Below are positions 38,501 through 53,500 of a stretch of 64,000 nt of DNA, piece after piece. The position numbers were made by a program, and so were the translations under genes. Location of the stretch: the NCBI GenBank assembly GCA_025267735.1, contig CM046294.1:282001-346000 (forward strand), read 5' to 3'. The notes below the pieces were generated by a model. The model ran no database searches. It had not been told where the DNA came from and was given only the letters and a program-made list of their open reading frames with translations. The DNA is from Mactra quadrangularis (Eukaryota; Mollusca; Bivalvia; Venerida; Mactridae). Position 1 is the first letter of the stretch. Each line of letters begins with the position of its first letter.

Positions 38501-41500
38501 TTAAACATAACCACCACTTAAGTAGTCTCGTATGTGGCAAAACTCGGGATATTTTAGTGCAGGCGTTCGATATGCGAGTAAAGCGTTTGGTGCTGATAAC
38601 AAACGGGAGAAGGCAGATATCAAACTACTTTTACAATAAGCTATCCCGAAATGTTTCTAACGAAATGGGCAAAACTGGCTCTAAAGCTGCAGGAATTAAA
38701 CGTACATTTTAAGTAAGGAAATAAACATGTGTCTTAGTAACCAATAAAAAACGGGAACACAAATTCCACCTAAATAATCATTACTTACAAAATTTCTAAC
38801 AATTGCTGAAGAAATTATAAGTTTAATATCAGAATCGATTTTATAAAATCCCAATTTTATAAGAAAATAATCACGTGTCTTGAAATCCCCAAACGATCCT
38901 TTAAGTAGCATTTAACTATTTGTTTAGTTTGCTTGGAAGTAATTCACTTACAAGAGAAAATAATTTGTTTAAAAGCCTGATCTCACAGATGAATTTTGTT
39001 CTTTAGAAAACATTTTAGCGGAAGCTGCAAAACGCTCTCAGCTACTCTTTTATATTCTTTTAAACTTAGTGTACAAGCTGAAATACTCAAATAGTAGCGA
39101 TAAAATGAAGCCAAAACTTCGGATTCATAAAATACAATATTCCAACATTAAACGACTGATAAGCTTTATTTTTGGGGCTAAATACAAGACAAAATATACT
39201 ATCATAAACTGTAAATACTTGAGAAAATGAAGATAAAACAAAACAAAACAAACATTTGATTATCAGCATATCAGATATAATTAATACAAATGATCGAATA
39301 TTCATTAGACGGATTTTCTACTTTTGCTCTTTAGCAAACTAACATTGAATTCATACGCTAGTACACTACTTAAGTTTTCCAAGAAGTGATTCATATACAT
39401 AGAGCAAAACAAATTGGAATAGTTGTCAACATCCAAATTGCTTTCTGGTTACCAAATGCAAAACCAGTGTTGACGTCGTGACATTTTCAGACGGGGATGT
39501 TACATGCAAATGGCAGATGCAATTAAAATGTATCCATCTCAGAAGTGAGAACATACAATCATAGATCAATTAGCACAATTACAGACACATTAAGGAGGTC
39601 TTATTCTCTTACTTAAAACAGAAGTAACTAATGTTTATAATCAATGAAGTAAAAGTCTCGTCCAGAGTGAGAGAGAAATCAAATTACACTGACAGATTAA
39701 AAGGTCAATACAATTGTAGAATGTGCAGTGATTATTTAAGCTACAACTTACGATAAATATTCATTTAAAGGCGTATGGTTCGAAGAACATTTTGCAATTA
39801 GGACTAAAGCAAAACGGATACTTAGATTAATGACACGTGCATGCAACGCTTTATCTAAAAGAACTGGATGCATCGGAATTAGATAAATCTTAAGTTTACA
39901 AACAATACAAGAAACTGAGCAATCTCTCATTTTTTTCTTTTCTTCTCACGAGAATCTTAAAACTAAAACAATATTTAATATTCAATTCAAGATTGTGAAA
40001 GAAAACTAAAAACTAAACTAAACAATTTGTGAAATAAATACGAAATCAATGATAGCGATTCTACAATTCTCTGAAACATTTCCCTCACCAAAAACGGAAG
40101 AAAACATTACTTTCGTTAGCGTTATTTGTTTTAGCTTGGAAACAAACTTATCATTTCACTATGCTGGTACCAATCCTGTAGCTAGTTTTTCATAGTAGAG
40201 TTTGAGCAGTTGATAGCACTTACTGTAACATACGTTTTGTGATACAAGTAGATGATATATATTGACTAGTATATTAGTACATTAAAATGAATATGACTAT
40301 ATATTTAGCTTTTTTAAATTGTGAGATAAAACGGTTAAATGCCATTAATATATCCATTATACGAATAATGGTCATAGTAAATATCATTAAATATGATTAT
40401 TGTCATCGCATACCACACGAAAGACGGAAAGATAAAGTCGACAACTAAAGGCAAAGATCACAATGAACCAACAAACAAAAATGAAATCAGTATCATCTTT
40501 ATGCCCGAATGTCAGCTAACACAAAACAGAAAGTATGAATTTAATACACAATAATTATCTAAGGTTTTTTTACTTCCAAAACAACTAAATTAGATTACAG
40601 GAAAATTATATCATTCTCATTCCTAACATCACAAGATTTAAAACGTATACAATTTAAAATTTTATACAGAATACTATTTTTATCGAATTTGTCTTTCATG
40701 TGGAAAATACTCAAATCGAAATGTGACTGAGCGTTGTAAACTAGTAAGCTTCTTAAATAAGTATGTAGACATTCCATAAACACTATTATGACTACATTTT
40801 TTTATCAAGAAAGTTACTTCAATGTCGATATATTCTAAAGATTTCCCCAAGATGCACAATACGGATTAATTGCATTGATAAGTAAAATTTTAGATGTAAA
40901 TTGAACGCGTAAGACTGTATGAATTCCTTGATTAACATTTAGTCTCGCACTTCCTCAGAGTTACATATAAACCCCGAGTGAAAATTGTTTTGCCAATGTA
41001 CATTCTTAAACAGAAACCGCTCAGGTTCTGGTAGTGTATATGAGGTGTCCTTTTTATAACTAAAGAATAAAAATCTAAAAAACATATCCCTCTTTGCTTA
41101 CTGTCTGTGTGGAAGTTGTGTGTAGGTTAACTCTTGTTGATTTTGAAATGTTTAAGTAAAAACGCAAAGATTCTATATTGACAACAATCACAATTTTTGT
41201 TATTTACTATGCAGTCAAAGAGATTTTAGGAAACAATCAAAGATTTTTAAAGAAAATTGTGTGTAACATCTAGAAAGAAATATTGATTTAAGAAAACGTA
41301 CATGATTCTATTAACAAAATGCAATAAATCTGCTTATTTCAGTTTACTAATCAAATATCTTCGATTGCATTCGCTATTGCAGGAGAAAATCAATTCGTTT
41401 GCAATTCTTATATAGCGTGTATTCAAAACATCTTAAAATTGAATCTATAATTAGAGTTGCAAACGCCTTCGGTGATTTTATTCATAATTATTGTTTGAAT

Positions 41501-44500
41501 GAGATTCATAACAGTGATACAAATTCATTCTGAGAAAGAAAAACTGAATATGGTTTTATGTTTAAAAGAAAACACAAATGATAACAATCAATATGGTAAT
41601 GCGATATTGAAACAATTTTGAAAAGTTTGAAAATATTTACATTTCGGCATATGCATATAAAATGAATGTTAAAACATTGTAATCTGAACCAAAAATTGTG
41701 TTCTTTTCATGCCAAATTATAACATGATCAAAATACACTTCTTAGTATTATATCTTTCCTTCATTTTCACGATTACAAAACCAGTAATGACATTTAAACC
41801 TTTGTAATGATGATATTCCGTAGTAATTACAGGTTCGTTTAAATGCTAAAAGACCACTTAGCCTCCATCGTTTCTGCTGATAGTTTCAATTACTGAAGTA
41901 ATTGGCAGAGATGATATTTGTAATAGTTCCCTGGGCTAAATTGGAAATTTTGATAACTGGTGCGGATTGCATTAAATTCAACAGTCGTGTCGTTATATAT
42001 GCTTGTGCTACAGTTAAGGCATGAATCAGGAGAAGACGCATAAAAAGCAATACGGAATTACTATTCAGGGGTAGACACAATATGTGTCTTTAAAACGAGG
42101 TATCTATCAATCTCACTCAACCTTACAGCACTTATTTACAGTAGACGATTGACTTGATTGTGAATACCATATCAGTCAGTTGCGAGTAGGAACGTGATCC
42201 AGATACTATTGCAAGTCACTTCCCTGAAGCCTTTCTGGAAATGACTTATATGATTGCTGATATATTGCCGTATATTGAATTGATCGTCGTTTGATATACT
42301 TCAACCATGCTTTTAAATCATCTTAAATAGTTAAAACACTATCTGATCATTTCATTATCTAAGTAATTGATATTGAACAAGAAAGCAGTGTAGAATGTAT
42401 ACATTTTTGTCTCGATTTCCCAAAAGCTAGTACAGAAAAGGTGTTCAGTACACCAATAAAGCCCTAAAGGCATGATTCACTGTAATGGAAATTAGAGCTT
42501 GGCATTTAATTAATGGAGAAAAATTTCTCGGCAAGTAATTTATACAGTGTCTCATTCATTTTTAGAAGCATTAAGAATCGTTTAGTTATGGACAAAAACC
42601 TCACCGCCCACGGATTTGTCACATGATGGATAACAAGCATGCGATGTAGTCGTTTATACAGTATTGATATCCTATGTGTAATTCAACCACCCTTTAATGA
42701 GTTCGTTATGGTGATATTACAAACATATAATAATTTCCTGTAGGCTACGGAGACCATTATTTAGCGTCATTTCAGAATAATAGATGATCGCGGAGTACAG
42801 TCAATGTGGTCGCATATATAAGGCTTATATAGATTTTACTTAACAATTCTGATCGCATGCATAAAAAGTGACTGGTTTCAAACCCCACTTAAATCGTATT
42901 TGTAAAGCATGAGAATAGTTAAATTAATTTAAAGACTAATACGTTTAATACTGCTAAAACATGTTGCTCAGAAATTCAAAATGAACTATATCTGCATGAC
43001 AATGAATAAAATTTGCGAGTAAGTAATATATTTATGATCTATGATACGTGGAATACATGCATTCGATACAGACGTTTACATGAAATGAATTATAAACTGG
43101 TGATATTTCCGTGAGTTACTTTAATTTGAGAGGCACGTTATATTGGCACATACATATTTTTGTGTTTGTAAAGTCATGTATGTTATCTCAGTTCTTAAAT
43201 GTAAAGACAGACGTAAATGCTTTGATTATTAAAACACACTCACTTGAAGGTATCATTATCTCTTAATAAGAACTGAAGTAGAATGGACGTATACAAATGA
43301 GGATATGAGACACATGGGTTGTTAATTATCAGTTAAGATACTGACTCGTTCACAATAGACATATTACGAGAACGTTACACACATGTATATACTCAAAGTC
43401 ATAAAGATAGGTTAAATATGTCATCATATTGTAGAACATATTCAAAAGAGGGAGTAATGTTGCTTTGAAATGAGCCCTTATCTTGATATCTGTGTCATAC
43501 TTTTAATTCAGATTTAAAGGAAAAGGGTCCATATCCTATAGTATTTAATTAGTATTTTAATCAGCAATAGTTTCTGTTAGTTGTTGTTAAGTCAAATGTC
43601 ATTCTTGCTACTCGCAGTGTCGTGTCCGTTAACCATTTAGGTAATCGAATGACAGGCGCAGTAATAACCAAGAATGGTGTATAGCTTTGTTCACACATAC
43701 ACTATTCTTCACTCCTTAACAATCGACAACATTATCTTTAAAACCTTGCCAGACCGTAAAATTATAGATTGCTGATGTATCAAATAAACTGTAGTTTAGG
43801 TTAGAAATCATATTGATCTATTACTATATAAAACAAATAAAACACTAACTTTTATTTACAAGATGTATCAGGGATATGTTTGATCATACATGTCTGTCGC
43901 ACAATAGTTAATCATATCTATTGGTATTTGTTCTTTCAGCTCAAACTTGAAATATATACCCTTCGATACAAAACTTACTTGATACAATCAAGGAATAAAA
44001 AATAGGAACTGTATGAGCCATTCATTAAAACGGTGATTGTGTGTTATTAATGTCGTCTGAGGAAAGTGCTTTATACATGTATATTATCTAGAATCTAAAT
44101 GTTGACGGTAGATCAATATCACTACATCATTTGAAAAGTCAATAAAAATACTAAGACTGATGTACTAGCTCTTTGTTCTTTGTAGAGCCATCACCTATAC
44201 CAATACTAGCCAATCTTTTATCGATTTTAATTTTACTTCATGGCATATGATAAGAATTGTATACGATGTTTCGGTTATTTTAAAACAAATGCTGCTTTCA
44301 GAAAAATGGAACATTTTTATAACTGTAGAGCAACAACAATTACCATTGACTTTTGCATAAGATTACCAGATTTAACCATAAGGAAAATCATTCATTAGTA
44401 CAATTTCTTTTGTCTCATACAACAACTTTTTTTAGTTCTATAGACCTAACAGAATGGTTGTTCTCATTAGTACATTTTGCAAGTGTTTAAAACAAGACGT

Positions 44501-47500
44501 TTTCGAATAAAAACACTCTAAAGAAGTCATGGAACACAGTTTAATCAAAATTTATTTCATGTGATATGATATCATCTGATTAAGTTGAGAAACTTTGTGC
44601 ATTTGAATGTGTGATTTATTTGTCACCCAAGTGCACGAAGACAGTTCGGAAAAAATATAGTGCAACATACAATGCAAATATAAAAACGAATGAAACATGA
44701 GCATATATCATCTCAAATTTACAAAGTCTTACATAAGCAAGTACAATTATTAGTCGGTACAATTTCATTTACAAATACATTGTCCGAGAATTTCATTTTT
44801 GTCTGTCCGGAACTTGTCTTTTTACTTGGAAAGTTTCTCATTCATAATGATGGACACTTGTCTCCTCATCCAATATACTACTCAGACAGTATTGGTGATC
44901 AAGGAGATTTTCTTCATAAAAGGTGAATGTTAAGAATATTCCCAAAGAGGTACTTTAGAAAGATTAATTGACACACAAATTATATTAACAAACGTACTTA
45001 TACGTAAATGCAGACATTAATACGTAGTAGTCTGTGGATGGCACTATTCATGCGTTGCCCTTCCCTTCTTTAAGTTACAAAATGCTCATTATCTATATTT
45101 TTTCAAACGTAGACTATATTTACGCTGAAATGCTTTCTAAACGCAGAATAAATACATTAACAGTCACGTGGCCTTGTACTTCATGCACTTCCATAAAATG
45201 TTACCGATTCTAAAAACACTAAACGATTCAATTGCCATTTTCTACTGTTGTATACAATGTAATATTGCAAAATGACGATGGAAATCAATTGAAAAGTACC
45301 GAGGAAAGGATACTCCATATGGATTATAGCAACATACTTGTTCAATGTCTCTATTTCAACAAGAAGCTAGATAATGTTTGTTTCTAATCATATTAAAGCA
45401 TTGAATATTTAAAGCAATCGTACTCGAAGTTTTCGTATGTTTTAGCAACAGTGTTTTATCTAATAATGCTAATTTAGATATTCATTTTCTACAATATATA
45501 GTTTTGTTAATATGACACGGGCTTTAGTAATATGTACAACTTAAACTAACTTCCATTGTTTTTGTTATGTTGAATATTTGTAGTATACGGTGAGGCATTT
45601 GCGTAAGCGTAAGTGTGCAATTATGCTTATGGGACTTATTGCGCATTTTTTATTAAGTGCATGTTTACTGTTTTAAAACTTAGCAAACATAAACACGAAC
45701 TATTGGACAACAATGACAAATATCTGCATATACAGATTTTCGTTTGTAGTATGATAAGAATCATATAGATTAAAGTGTACTCCATATTCAATTAATTCCA
45801 CAAGTAAGTATAAAAGACAAATGCGGAAACTTCTGGGAAAGAAATCAATACCTAACAAAACAAAAACAAAATTGAGAAAACATGATATATCTTAGTATTT
45901 TTTTCTTTAACAACTAACATCGAATGCGATATGAGGATGTATCATTTTCCCATACTTTGAACATTTTGAGATTCACCAATTTTCTTTAAGTCAGTTTATC
46001 TTCATTATAAAACTCCATTTCCCAGAATGACATTGAAATAGTTTTCACTAGTCCTGAAATTATCTTTACATGTCTTTGAACGTTGTAAGTTTCTCAAATA
46101 GTATGATGTAGACGTGCCTCATAATTACTACTCAGACTATATTTGTGATCAAGGAGTTCTATTCCAGAGTGTTAATATTTACTGAAGAGATACTTCAACC
46201 AAATGAAGTTAACACTAATTGCATTGGCAAACATTCTTATCGATGTAGAAATGTATACAACATGTTGTTTGTATATCTAACTTATATGTAGTATTGCTTT
46301 TTATGAATATAAAAATATGTTCTCCATATTAAACATATTTGAAAAAGGTTATCGTATTTCTCACAACTGTAAGAAACACTATATTGACAAAAACGCAGAC
46401 GTTTACATCCACATATCGACATATCAATACATTGATTCTGTTTAATATGAAATTTTAGTCATGAAACTAAGGAAACGTTTTCTTATAATCGTGTTTTTTT
46501 TTCTTTGAAAATAAGCTAAATATTTGTGATGAATTAGTATTAGCATGTATTAACAGGTTAAATTAATAAACAGTAAAGTTACATTCCACATAGATGAAAC
46601 CTTAATGACGAACTATTATCCTTTTTTTCACGTCGTATTAAACTCATATTTAGGTCATATTATATAATATGTTGTGAATAATAAAACACAATTTGACCAT
46701 TTGCAAACGAGATATGAAAATGATAAGAATAACAATAAGTGAACGCTTAAGAGAAAGAAATATATGACATGTGACAAAAGTAGATTTGAAGAGATGAATC
46801 AGTGTAAATAAGGGGAAGAGATGATGTGTAGATTATGCAGATGATTAGTACAGTTATAGTATTATGAATTTATGATAATTACCTTGTGGACTTTTTTAAT
46901 GATGAGTGTACAGTTAATAACAGCGACAATGTAGTTGGCACAATTGTAAATGATATACCTTTAGCAAAGTTTATAAATGAGCTAACAACTTTCATTAAGT
47001 TAAAAACACCATTTCAAAAACAAATAATTTTATAATTCCTGCAAAATCTTACCTGGAACGTCAAAAAAGCATCGTTCTTTTCATGTGCCACCATAGCCAA
47101 ATAACAAGCAATAATCATAGCCACAAGTATTATCAGCAAAATGATTGCCCACCATGTACCGTTGCTTAGTAAATCAAATCCAAATATCAGCAGACAGTTG
47201 AAGCATATAATACTGACCATCAACAAGAAAGTTGCCATCATGACAGCGCTTCCTGGTTCAAATTTATTTAAAATAGGAAACGATCGTAAGTTTTGTTTAA
47301 GTCTACCAAAGTCATCTTGGCTTTTTGATTTTTTGATTATGGATGACTCTTCAGTCGGTGAGGAAGAATCTGTAATTGGAATTTCTTCTTCCGGTTTAAG
47401 TTTGAATTGACATTTATACACTGGAAGGTATCTCAACACAATGACGCTGGCAGACACAATTGTGTATGCCGTTAGAGTCCCGATTGACATAAACTCTACA

Positions 47501-50500
47501 AGTGTAGTGATTTCAAACAGTAGCGCCATTAGAGCTGACACAAATCCAAACACTGCAATGGCTAACACTGGTGTTTGAAATTTTGGATATACATACGCCA
47601 AAGATTTAAAAAGTAGACCGTCTTGTGCCATCGCGTAAACAGCTCTAGGAAGAGAAAACGCACTTCCAACCAGAGAGGTTGTGATACCAAACAATGTTCC
47701 TATTCCCACAATATATTTAGCCCAGTTTATACCACGTGATGCGAATGCTGCCGGAAATGCTGCAGACGGATCAACATCATAGTAAGGAACAATCAAAGTT
47801 AATGCAGTGGTTGCTAAAATGTAAATAAACGACACAATTATCAATGACGTCACAGTTGCCACGGGAATGGATTTCTCTGGTTCTTTGGCTTCTTCGCTGG
47901 AGACGGCTATGCCTTCAAACCCAATATAGGCATAGAAACATGTAGCCGCACCGGCTAAAGCTCCACCGAATCCGTAAGGAAAGAATCCCCCATGATTGGA
48001 CCAATTTCTGTTGTCAGCAAAAGCAAATCCAACACAAACTAGGAATAAAATAACCAGGCAGTTGAACACAGTGAACACTGTGTTAAAATGAACAGTGAAT
48101 TTTGCCCCAGTGGCGATCACCAAGAATATGAGAATTGTTATTGTCATAGCAACAAAATCCGGGTATTCAGATATCCATTGAGAGCCGTGACTAAGGTAAC
48201 CAATGTTCTCCAAAGTACTTTTGCGTATCTCTCCATTGAAAAGTGAGTCTATGGCACCACTCCATGCGCGAGCAACTGAAGCCGCGCCCAGCAAGTGTTC
48301 TAGAACCACATTCCAGCCTATGATAAAGGCCCATAACTCACCAATGGCAATATAAGTGTATGAATATGCTGATCCAGCTTTTGGTACACGTGCTCCAAAC
48401 TCAGCATAGCAAAGTGCTGACAATATTGCGGCGATTCCAGCGAATAAGTAGGATAAAATGGCGGCTGGTCCAGCCAAATCCTTAACCACAGTTCCTGAAA
48501 GTACAAAGATTTGTTATTAATATTAGGCGTGAAAATGTTTGTTTATGCAACAGTTGTATCAGTATCAAGACCATGTCGGCACTAACTAGGGCTGCAGCGA
48601 GTATCCGAGTGCTCGGATATTCGCGATCCCGACCAGAAAATCGTATACGAATATTCGTCACGTCAGAAATCGTCGGATTGCGATCTAGTTTTGGAAAAAA
48701 AAACGAAAGAACATAATATTATTCAGAATAATTACCACTGAAAACGAGTCCACTACCATTGAAAACTTTATTTTATGTAGGGACGAATTATCCTGTCAGA
48801 ATTTCGATTGATACTCATTTGAACAAAAATGTTATCACTAAAAATGCCCATCAAACGTCTAATAGTAATGTCTGGAGTACATGGTTTCCCATATAGTAAA
48901 AGCTTCTGTAATTTTTCACTTATTTTTGTATATCGTGAATCGCTACACATAAATCGAGGTTCGGATCGAATCGCCACTTGCTCAACGATCCACAGCTCTA
49001 GCACTTACCATATATTAAGTAGATTGAAGAAATGAAAGCAAATACTTGTTGCTCAGATTGAAATCGATTTTCTGTAAAAGAATTCAAAAGTCAAACAATT
49101 GACGATTTGTCTTTAATGCATTTAAAGCGAGGCGATTATAATTTATAACAAATCGTTTAAACAAAATATGTGTTTGTGGTCAATTAGTGTTTCGTTATGC
49201 ATTTATTAATTTAAGACCAAATTAGTAAGCAATGTTTTTTTAACCGTAAAGATTCTTTATTTAGTCTATAACAAAGTTTCAAAAATGCTGATGTCCCCAA
49301 AAATACCTAAATACATTGTAATTGTCTAGTAAGATACGCATACAAAAACGTTCATGCCTTTGTAAATCATAACTCTACGACTTGTTTTCTGTATATAGCA
49401 AATACAAAATCGCGTGTTCCAGTATATTCAAATGAACATCTTTGAATATATCAAACCTTCTCTCAAGTCAAGCGTATTGATTCCGACTTAAATGTCATAC
49501 AATGTTTCTTTCATCTCCCATTAGACTTTCAATAGAACGGCTCTAGAATTTCGTCTTGTCAGACTCGCTGTATATATAATTTATTTTTTTTGGGGGGGGG
49601 GGGTCTTACAACCTTAATCCATACCTGATAGTTATATTCATCTCTTATTTAAGTAATGGTATGGAATACAGTTGCAAAATTTCCCTCAGGTATAAAAGCT
49701 AACATTTAACATTTAAATTAATGCGAGCTTTGCCAATATAAAGGAAAAAGTATAAAATATTTCGTAATAAAGTATCATCAAAGCATAGACGAAAGGGTGA
49801 TTTTGCCACGATTGTTAATACTTTATTGTAGATTAAAAGAATCGATTGACAAGACTGAGTTGAATGCAAATGTCTCAAAAATATAGAAAGCTAGACAGCA
49901 AATGCATTTGTCCTGAACGCACCTTGTATATTCATCATAACATTAATTCTTTAAATCGCGTGTTCCAGTATATTCAACTGAACATCTTTGAATATATCAA
50001 ACCTTCTCTCAAGTCAAGCGTATTGATTCTGACTTAAATGTCATACAATGTTTCTTTCATCTCCAATTAGACTTTCAATAGAACGGCTCTAGAATTTCGT
50101 CTTGTCAGACTCGCTGTATATCACGTATGTTTTATCTATCACACGCGTGTCGTTATTTCAGCTTAAAGTCAAGAAACAACTCCGGTGAATGTTTTCTATC
50201 TATCACACTCGTGTCATTGTTTCATACATATTCTGAGAAAATACTCCGCTTAATGTATTTTGCTGTAATGTTATTGTGGGAAGCGTTGCCTCATAATGTT
50301 GTCGCCGTTTTGTTTTCTTCAGACATTTATAACAGCTTTTATTAGATCCGAGCCCGCTTACCAATCCAACATAACCGCGACCCTTTTCCTGATGCAACAG
50401 TTGCAGTTTAAATTGCAGTTTAAATTCTCCGTTCCTGAATCAACAGTTGCAGTATAAATTGCAGTTTAAATTTTCCGTTCCTGACTCAACAGTTGCAGTT

Positions 50501-53500
50501 TAAATTGCAGTTTTAAGTCTCCGTTCTTGATCGACCACTGTGAGTTTCAAAAAACACACAAGTCTACTGATCGAGGGGTCGTGGATTCGATTCCCGGGCG
50601 GGGCATACTTTCGTGGAGCTAAGTCATGAAATTATTTTTTCGGTCATTCTCCCTCCTACTAATGCGTTTTAATTATGTGGGGCAGTTGTCAGTATCTGAC
50701 GAAAGAATGTGCTTAGTAGTTGCTTAACAGATTTAGCCTTTCCAGGAGGAGTGAGAAGTTTGACTGATCGCCGTTATATGACTAAAGCTACAGTCCCATA
50801 AACATAAAAATAGCCGTAAGGGCACCGTACGGGCGCCGTGCGACCAAGCATCGTAAGGCCCCGAACGAACTCTTGCGTACCCGTACAGACTGCTAGTGCT
50901 ACGTTTTTATCAGGGTCCATGCGATGAGCCGTGGATACACTTATCGGTTTTAAAGTCAACTCGTGAACAAAATCGTGGCCAAGCATGGAGTAAAATTGCA
51001 TATCTTCCAGCTACGGCTCTGTACGGATGTGTTGTTTTAAGCCATGTGTGTACCGTCACCTAAATGATCACGTGTGACATGGTTACGTATAATTAAATTT
51101 CGTGTGGTGTATAGTATACACGCGTGCAACAGCTGATTTTGAATAAAATGAACGTTTATCATCGCATGCATGAATAAATGAGTGATTGTAAAAAATAGCT
51201 ACTGGTAAATGTCTCATTAAAGCCTTTTATGAAAAACTACTGCATTTGAATTTAAACGACAATTTTTTACAATTGTGTCAAGATTACAGGCACTATACAA
51301 GCATCTGTCAGAATTCTCCACTTTGTCACTGGGGTTTGAAAATGCACTGCGCCCTTCATCGCCAGAAAACAGAAAAAAAACGGGGCTATTGAGTCCAGAG
51401 GAATGGCACAAAATGGTGATGAGTAAATGTGTAACAGCTTTTGTAAAGTACTGGCACTTTACGCATCATTTTGGGAAAATGAATGTATGAAATGCAAATT
51501 TTGGACTGAAAAGAAAAGAATCCTGCTATGCTGTATATCTGTCAGTCACTTGGTAGTAAAATAAATTAAATGTATCGTTTTGTATGCATGTACTTATAAG
51601 TTATACCTCTCAAATTAGTGAATTAGAATTTTTTTTTTACTTTCTCAATTGAATGAAAAACGAAGTACATGTAGTCACTATTACACTAATGTACAGGGTA
51701 TGCCAAAAGTCGTGTACACCCAATGTGTACATTTAGCACACATGTACTACATATAATAATATTGAATGCTTATATTGCTCTCCCCCACACTCTCTTGGTT
51801 GCTGCGGCGGTGCCGTTTCGGATGTAATTTCATCAACAATGATCCAACAATTTAGTGAAAAATTAGTTAAAACGTTACTAGGGGTGTAACAATACGGTAA
51901 AAACTGTATTGCAATATATTGCAATATGCGAAACCCATATCGCAATATATTGCAATACGTATCGGTTTTCTTGCATAGACAATCGAAGCAGTAATTAAAA
52001 CATATTTAATGTCCTCATTGGATCAGCAGCACATATATATCGTATATGTGCATTTTACATGCTCTCTTGTACATACGTTTGAATGAGTTGTGTAAAATAG
52101 ATTATATGTAAGTAAATACATAGCTTGAAACAGACTCTTGAAGAGAATTATCCTTATTTGACGAAATGTTTTACCTACAAAAGCGCAAGAAAATAATTTC
52201 AAGTTTACAACACATTTATTTGTTGAATCTTTTACATTTCAGAGTCTGATGAAAACAATCAGCACAGAAATACCCGCGTATAAAAAAAAACGGTTCAGTG
52301 AAAATCGAACCGGTTAAAAACCGTCAGAATTTGTATTGCAATATTAACCGGTATATCGGTTAACCGTTACACCCCTAAACGTTACCATATAAATTTTTCA
52401 AGAGGGTAGATCTTAAAATCTTGGTGGCAACTCCACTGAACCTCTTCGTCAAATCCATTTTGCAGCAAATTTCTAGATCAAGAAATTAACAACGCAATTT
52501 ACAAATTGGTGAGAATTTCCATGTTGGTAAAAAGGGTTGTGTTGTCCAATTTTAAAAGGGATCATCCTCAAGGTAGTCAAACCACAGGTGACAGACCCAA
52601 ATTTCTCTATATATATTATAATAAGGAAAATTTGGGTCTGTTATCTGTCAGGCAAACAAGAAGGCATCACTTATTTAATTACCAAAGGATTGCTACAAAA
52701 ATCTTTATGACAGTATACATGTATTGCAGTTAGATGAAGGGATTTCACGCGTTATTTACGGCAGGAATGAGCTTAGATCACTTTTCTTGGTTATGATGTA
52801 TTGAGACATGGACGATGCGCAACTTCTGTTTCACCCTGTATGAAAAGTAGCTTATAACCGGTTCTATGCAATTCGCTGACATAAATGAAAAAATCGTCAC
52901 CGTTTCTATTATTGCTTTTAGAAAGGTTAAAGTTGTAGAGTCGTTCATAATTACATATGGGGCCAAAGAAAGGTAGGGCGAGCGGCAAAAACTACCATTA
53001 CTGAGTCTTCTACTCAGTAGAACGTGCAAGGTGGGGAGGCCAAACCTTAAACACCAGTAATACAGGAATCTTCACCTAAACAGACAAGATAGAACTGCTC
53101 TATTTCTTTTCTCAACTTTTCCCATTTGAACATTCAACAAAACAAACAAGCGTAAAGTACGCATTCGTGTCATTTTTAACTCAACTAGTCAACAATAAAT
53201 ATCATACAATCATGAAACCTACGAAATTAATGTACCGTTGTTGCGCTAATGTATCGTGCGTACCCCGCAAGTGGCCCGCAAGATCTCCGTACAATTGTTT
53301 GGTTCTATCTACGGGTAAGTGCCGTGCGTGATCGTGTCTGGAAGATGAGCATACACATCTTCCAGACACGGGTCTTTACGACTCGTTTTTATTCCAATTC
53401 TTCTTACGTTACCCGCACGACAGCCCGCACGGTCATCTACGATTCTAGCACTTACATGTCCGTAAACAACATTATTTCGCTATTGTGACACCATCCTTGT

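Larger units (their letters stand above)
24292..47052 (-). other. Transporter intron 2 (22.8 kb), host of a nested gene and many repeats
   Basis: Holds the TRIM-like gene (30830-33346) plus SINEs, MITEs and tandem repeats listed separately. From 37835 to 46900 it is plain AT-rich sequence with no exon I can support, apart from a weak duplication (44690-45010 versus 46018-46250) and a SINE-C tail fragment near 46629. Confidence 0.7.

Noticed and set aside
47014..47052. Continuation of the transporter frame to a stop at 47014
   Set aside because: It runs past a good donor (cag|gtaaga), and the conserved CAT C-terminus continues in the exons at 24.3 and 23.5 kb.
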